Shown here piece after piece: positions 60,717 through 64,000 of a stretch of DNA of 64,000 nucleotides. Made by a program: the position numbers and the translations under genes. This DNA is from JTS-RE37 sp041743975 (GTDB lineage Bacteria; Bacteroidota; Bacteroidia; Flavobacteriales; Flavobacteriaceae): positions 1 through 64,000 of the forward strand of contig JBGTLT010000200.1 in the NCBI GenBank assembly GCA_041743975.1, given 5' to 3'. Position 1 is the first letter of the stretch. Every line of letters begins with the position of its first letter. Under the pieces are notes generated by a model. That model was given only the letters and a program-made list of their open reading frames with translations, was not told where the DNA came from and did not search any database.

Positions 60717-61169
60717 TTAATCCATCCGCTTTTTAATGGCTGCATCAGAAATGACATGCGATAAGATTATATGGGTGCGGGTTTCCCCATACTGAATCAG
60801 TTTATCGATAAATTTTTCCAAATGGAACTGATCCCTCAGGATAACCTCCATTATGATATTTTCATTCCCCGTGATCCTGTAGCAATTGACTACCTCGCTA
60901 TAGTTCCTGACGGTTTCCAGGAATGGCTTTAATTTCCCCATAAAGGCCCTCAGCGTGATGATGGCCTGCAACTGATATCCAACCATATTATGGGCCACTT
61001 TGGCCTTATACCCGGTTAGGATTCCGAGATCTTCCATTTTTTTGACACGCTCAGCAACCGCCGGTGGGGTGAGGCCCACTTTCCGCCCAATACTGGCCAT
61101 CGAAAGCCGGGAATTTTCCTGCAGTAAATTGAGGATGCTCCAGTTCAATTCATCAATCTTAATATTCAA
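60717..61169 (-). CDS. Lrp/AsnC family transcriptional regulator
   Basis: A 150-residue regulator. The N-terminal winged helix-turn-helix (LNWSILNLLQENSRLSMASIGRKVGLTPPAVAERVKKMEDLGIL, residues 7-50) is followed by the ligand-binding RAM domain (FLETVRNYSEVVNCYRITGNENIIMEVILRD). It probably senses an amino acid and controls its own gene and others; a perfect 8-base dyad lies in the divergent region, 30 bases upstream of its start. The neighbouring icmF gene, involved in branched acyl-CoA turnover, is a plausible target. Confidence 0.93.
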   Translation of the reverse strand: MNIKIDELNWSILNLLQENSRLSMASIGRKVGLTPPAVAERVKKMEDLGILTGYKAKVAHNMVGYQLQAIITLRAFMGKLKPFLETVRNYSEVVNCYRITGNENIIMEVILRDQFHLEKFIDKLIQYGETRTHIILSHVISDAAIKKRMD

Positions 61170-61198
61170 AACTTTTTTGATTTTATAATTCGCTTATT

Positions 61199-61222
61199 AA
61201 AGTAAATATACTATTTTACTTT
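61199..61222. promoter_or_regulatory. Dyad in the Lrp-regulator promoter region
   Basis: AAAGTAAA-N8-TTTACTTT is a perfect 8-base inverted repeat centred 41 bases before the Lrp-type start codon and 79 bases before the divergent gene. Lrp-family proteins bind such AT-rich dyads; autoregulation is inferred. Confidence 0.5.
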
Positions 61223-61288
61223 CGTTTATAAAGACAAATTTTACGATTTGACCGTAATTTTAGTAGGGTAAATTGCTGAATTAGAAAA

Positions 61289-61726
61289 ATGTCATCTAAA
61301 AATATCAGAACCGTTCCTGTTTACAGGAAAGCATTGGAACTCTGCCACATGAGCAGGGAATTTGCCTCCTATGTCAGCTATAACAAGGACCTGTTGCAGC
61401 TATATAAATCCAACAGCCTCAGGGACAATATTGCCGATTCCCTACTGACCGATACGATCCTGATCCCACAACAAATAGCAATGGCCGAATTTTCACGGTC
61501 CCTTACCGTCCGCATTAAAAGTGCAAAATTTATCAGTGTCATGATCCGCAACATCCTTTCCTATTGTAATGGCCTTGAAAAGGACGGCCTAAAAGAGAAG
61601 GAATACTTGAATTTATTGAGGGGAGAGATCCAGAGTTTTCGAAAATCCTTTAAAGTTTGGAGAAAATCCATCGGAAAAAGCAGCGGTGATCCCAGCTGGG
61701 GATTCAATGATTATCTGGGATATTAA
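61289..61726 (+). CDS. Four-helix-bundle-like hypothetical protein
   Basis: A 145-residue cytoplasmic helical protein, basic, without membrane segments (pattern VYRKALELCHMSREFASYVSYN near residue 11, and LTVRIKSAKFISVMIRNILSYC near residue 70). It recalls the four-helix-bundle 'IVP' proteins sometimes coded within 23S rRNA intervening sequences, but the match is weak. It is divergent to the Lrp-type gene and shares its operator region, so may be its target. Function unknown. Confidence 0.6.
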   Translation: MSSKNIRTVPVYRKALELCHMSREFASYVSYNKDLLQLYKSNSLRDNIADSLLTDTILIPQQIAMAEFSRSLTVRIKSAKFISVMIRNILSYCNGLEKDGLKEKEYLNLLRGEIQSFRKSFKVWRKSIGKSSGDPSWGFNDYLGY

Positions 61727-61793
61727 GACAATACCTCAAAAAGCCTTGTAGATTAGGACATCACGGCCCTCCTATCCAAAACAGTTTTATCCC

Positions 61794-61838
61794 TGATTCG
61801 CAGGCATCGACTGCAGCTTTGCTTTGTCTCAGCTGCTC
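61794..61838. repeat. 45-base direct repeat, copy 1
   Basis: Starts TGATTCGCAGGCATCGACTG and ends AGCTGCTC; the second copy at 61885-61929 differs at two positions. Within each copy GCAGCT and AGCTGC can pair around a 12-base loop. The repeat period is 91 bases. Confidence 0.8.
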
Positions 61839-61861
61839 CCAAAATGCAACAGGACTGCGAG

Positions 61862-61881
61862 ATCCCGCCAGGGGGCGGGAT
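61862..61881. repeat. GC-rich hairpin between the repeat copies
   Basis: ATCCCGCC and GGCGGGAT form a perfect 8-base stem around AGGG. There is no clear U tract, so it may be a Rho-like or processing signal, or part of a REP-like element with its flanking repeats. Confidence 0.65.
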
Positions 61882-61884
61882 AAG

Positions 61885-61929
61885 TGATTCGCAAGCTTCG
61901 ACTGCAGCTTTGCTTTGTCTCAGCTGCTC
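61885..61929. repeat. 45-base direct repeat, copy 2
   Basis: Near-identical to 61794-61838. Its end is 5 bases before the icmF stop codon, so the copy lies in the 3' region of the icmF transcript. Confidence 0.8.
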
Positions 61930-61934
61930 ACTAC

Positions 61935-64000
61935 TTACATGTTGCGGCGGTACTGCCCGCCAACATCAAAAAGCGCCCGGGTGATCTGCCCCAGGGAACA
62001 GACCTTTGTGGCTTCCATCAAATGGTGGAATAAATTCTCATTATGAACTGCGGCCTCTTGTAACCCTTTCAATTGAATGCGGCACTGCTCCCTGTTCTTC
62101 TTCTGGAGTTGTGCCAGTGTTTTGATCTGGGTCTGTTTTTCTTCCTCCGTTGCCCGAATAACCTCATCGGGAAGTATGGTTGGAGATCCTTTGGAACTTA
62201 AAAATGTATTAACTCCAATGATCGGATAATCTCCGGAATGCTTCAGGGTTTCGTAATATAAACTCTCCTCCTGTATTTTGGATCGCTGGTACATGGTTTC
62301 CATAGCACCCAGGACACCCCCCCGTTCCGTAATCCTGTCAAATTCTGCGAGTACGGCTTCTTCCACCAGGAGGGTCAATTCCTCGATTATAAAAGACCCC
62401 TGCAATGGATTTTCATTTTTGGACAAACCCAATTCCTTATTGATGATCAATTGTATAGCCATGGCCCGGCGCACAGATTCTTCCGTGGGGGTTGTAATAG
62501 CCTCATCATAGGCATTTGTATGGAGCGAATTACAGTTATCGTATATTGCATACAGGGCCTGCAGGGTGGTCCGGATGTCGTTGAAATCAATTTCCTGGGC
62601 ATGCAGACTTCTACCGGAGGTCTGGATGTGGTATTTCAACATTTGCGCCCGGGGATCCGCTCCGTATTTTTCCTTCATTGCCTTGGCCCATATCCGCCGG
62701 GCCACCCTGCCGATCACGGCATACTCGGGGTCAATCCCATTGGAAAAGAAAAAAGACAGGTTGGGCGCGAATTTATTGATATCCATACCTCTGCTCAGGT
62801 AATATTCCACGTATGTAAAACCATTGGAAAGCGTAAATGCCAACTGGCTTATGGGATTTGCACCTGCCTCGGCAATATGGTACCCTGAGATGGATACGGA
62901 ATAGAAATTACGGATACCGTGATTTATGAAATATTCCTGAACGTCGCCCATTATCCGGAGTGCAAATTCGGTTGAAAAAATACAGGTGTTCTGTGCCTGA
63001 TCCTCCTTTAGTATATCGGCCTGTACCGTCCCCCTGATCTTGTGAAGGGTATCCTTTTTGATCTCTTCATATACTTCCCCGGGAAGCACTTCCTCCCCGG
63101 TGACCCCGAGGAGCATCAGGCCGAGGCCTGTATGGCCTTCAGGAAGTTTCCCATGGTATTGCGGCCTTTCCGTACCGGACTTCCTGAATAGCTCCTCTAT
63201 CCTTCTCCCCACTTCAGTTTCGAGGCCTTTTTCCTTTATGTACTTCTCACAGTTCTGGTCTATCGCAGCATTCATAAAAAAGCCAAGCAACATGGGTGCC
63301 GGACCATTGATCGTCATACTTACGGATGTCAGGACGTCCGAAAGATCAAATCCGGAATACAATTTTTTGGCATCATCCAGGCAGCATATTGAAACACCGG
63401 CATTTCCTATTTTTCCATAGATATCGGGTCTCAAGCCAGGATCATTACCATAGAGGGTAACCGAATCAAAAGCTGTGGATAGTCGTTTTGCCGGGGTATC
63501 CAGGCTCACATAGTGGAAGCGCCTGTTGGTACGCTCCGGACCTCCTTCGCCGGCAAACATCCGGGCAGGGTCTTCTTCAGTCCTTTTAAAGGGATACAGA
63601 CCGGCGGTATATGGGAACTCCCCCGGAACATTCTCCTGCAGGTTCCATTCAAGCAGGTCACCCCATGCTGTATACCCTGGTAAAACGACCTTGGGGATCT
63701 TAATATGGGAAAGGGATTCGGAATGGGTCTCGATGCTGATTTCCCGCCCCCTGACCTTAAATTTATAGAGGGGATCCCTATAGCATTGTATTTTGGCCTT
63801 CCAGCTATAGATGATCTGCCAGAAATAGGGATCCAGATTTAATTTGACCCGGTTGAACTCCCCGCATAGCAATCTTATAAAGACTGTATCAATTCCTGCA
63901 TCCATGGAACCATTAAGGGAGTTTTCATCCAGGCCCTGTTCCGATAAGAAGGGCAATTCCCGTGCACGATCCGTATCAATTCCCATTACAGAAAGTATGG
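61935..64000 (-). CDS. icmF: Fused isobutyryl-CoA/methylmalonyl-CoA mutase family protein (IcmF type), C-terminal part
   Basis: The minus-strand frame stays open to the window edge; 688 codons including the stop are visible. The segments DDAKKLYSGFDLSDVLTSVSMTINGPAPMLLGFF, YFINHGIRNFYSVSISGYHIAEAGANPISQLAF, and LQTSGRSLHAQEIDFNDIRTTLQAL-type QTSGRSLHAQEIDFNDIRTT are hallmarks of the B12-dependent acyl-CoA mutase large domain. In IcmF the B12-binding and GTPase domains lie N-terminal, outside the window. The 110-residue DPYFWQIIYSWKAKIQ segment before it is the IcmF linker. It converts isobutyryl-CoA to n-butyryl-CoA or related CoA esters. Confidence 0.9.
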   Translation of the reverse strand, partial: ILSVMGIDTDRARELPFLSEQGLDENSLNGSMDAGIDTVFIRLLCGEFNRVKLNLDPYFWQIIYSWKAKIQCYRDPLYKFKVRGREISIETHSESLSHIKIPKVVLPGYTAWGDLLEWNLQENVPGEFPYTAGLYPFKRTEEDPARMFAGEGGPERTNRRFHYVSLDTPAKRLSTAFDSVTLYGNDPGLRPDIYGKIGNAGVSICCLDDAKKLYSGFDLSDVLTSVSMTINGPAPMLLGFFMNAAIDQNCEKYIKEKGLETEVGRRIEELFRKSGTERPQYHGKLPEGHTGLGLMLLGVTGEEVLPGEVYEEIKKDTLHKIRGTVQADILKEDQAQNTCIFSTEFALRIMGDVQEYFINHGIRNFYSVSISGYHIAEAGANPISQLAFTLSNGFTYVEYYLSRGMDINKFAPNLSFFFSNGIDPEYAVIGRVARRIWAKAMKEKYGADPRAQMLKYHIQTSGRSLHAQEIDFNDIRTTLQALYAIYDNCNSLHTNAYDEAITTPTEESVRRAMAIQLIINKELGLSKNENPLQGSFIIEELTLLVEEAVLAEFDRITERGGVLGAMETMYQRSKIQEESLYYETLKHSGDYPIIGVNTFLSSKGSPTILPDEVIRATEEEKQTQIKTLAQLQKKNREQCRIQLKGLQEAAVHNENLFHHLMEATKVCSLGQITRALFDVGGQYRRNM

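Noticed and set aside
1..64000. CRISPR arrays, prophages, insertion sequences, defence islands, tRNA or rRNA genes
   Set aside because: None of the expected signs (regular spaced repeats, transposase or integrase motifs, Cas or restriction proteins, cloverleaf sequences) were seen in reading either strand by eye; a computational scan would be needed to exclude a short tRNA fragment.

Overview
The window looks like chromosomal core sequence of a free-living, probably marine, member of the Bacteroidota, most likely the family Flavobacteriaceae. This is inferred from protein signatures and promoter style, not from a database search. The main markers are a type IX secretion (CHU_C, type B) sorting domain at the left edge, a long NusB, a nusB-DUF1573-yajC block, a DUF3276 PUR-like protein, a cyclophilin-FKBP fusion, a DnaJ that keeps only half of its zinc-binding region, and repeated promoters of the Bacteroidota type (TTG, about 19-21 bases, TAnnTTTG). 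Both ends are cut: the left edge truncates a secreted T9SS protein and the right edge truncates a fused acyl-CoA mutase (IcmF type). I see no rRNA, tRNA, CRISPR array, insertion sequence or prophage.

Layout. 1-8 kb: T9SS cargo, uvrB, a small heat-shock protein, a TerB-like protein, a DUF1456 protein, two tandem secreted paralogues, sucC and a Lon-N-domain protein. 8-12 kb: lysA, a secreted thioredoxin and guaB. 11.9-15 kb: a gene-poor stretch with a decayed gene, then a FecA-like TonB receptor whose promoter is flanked by two copies of a 13-base palindrome. 15-24 kb: HMG-CoA lyase, a LysE exporter, pyrD, pepT, a YdeI/OmdA-like protein, a Gfo/Idh/MocA oxidoreductase and the nusB-DUF1573-yajC operon. 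24-33 kb: an ABC exporter, DUF3276, an M14 peptidase, DUF1801 and VOC proteins, and a BASS transporter translationally coupled to an acyltransferase. Just upstream of that pair is a deletion scar joining remnants of two genes, one of them csaA. 33-42 kb: redox proteins, a lipoprotein gene pair, a cold-shock gene, the cyclophilin-FKBP fusion, and a PPK2-M28 pair. 41-50 kb: an NtrC-like response regulator lacking its DNA-binding domain, an ABC-2 exporter with MscS, and grpE-dnaJ. 50-64 kb: ilvE, crcB, a P-II/ammonium transporter/porin nitrogen cluster behind a conspicuous dyad pair, an MFS transporter followed by a broken DJ-1/PfpI gene, an Lrp regulator with its own dyad, and icmF preceded by a 45-base direct repeat.

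How it fits together. Most genes are housekeeping: DNA repair, chaperones, purine and pyrimidine synthesis, lysine and branched-chain amino acid metabolism, TCA cycle and acyl-CoA catabolism. The cell looks like a proteolytic heterotroph, with M14, M28 and PepT peptidases, HMG-CoA lyase, IcmF and a branched-chain aminotransferase. It has dedicated ferric-chelate and ammonium uptake. I do not see a clear-cut new multi-gene system. The best leads are regulatory and structural: the two palindrome pairs upstream of the TonB receptor and of the P-II operon, two very small related membrane peptides absent from ordinary gene calls, the response regulator that seems unable to bind DNA or sigma-54, the hairpin-bearing repeat beside icmF, and three separately decayed genes showing recent genome erosion.
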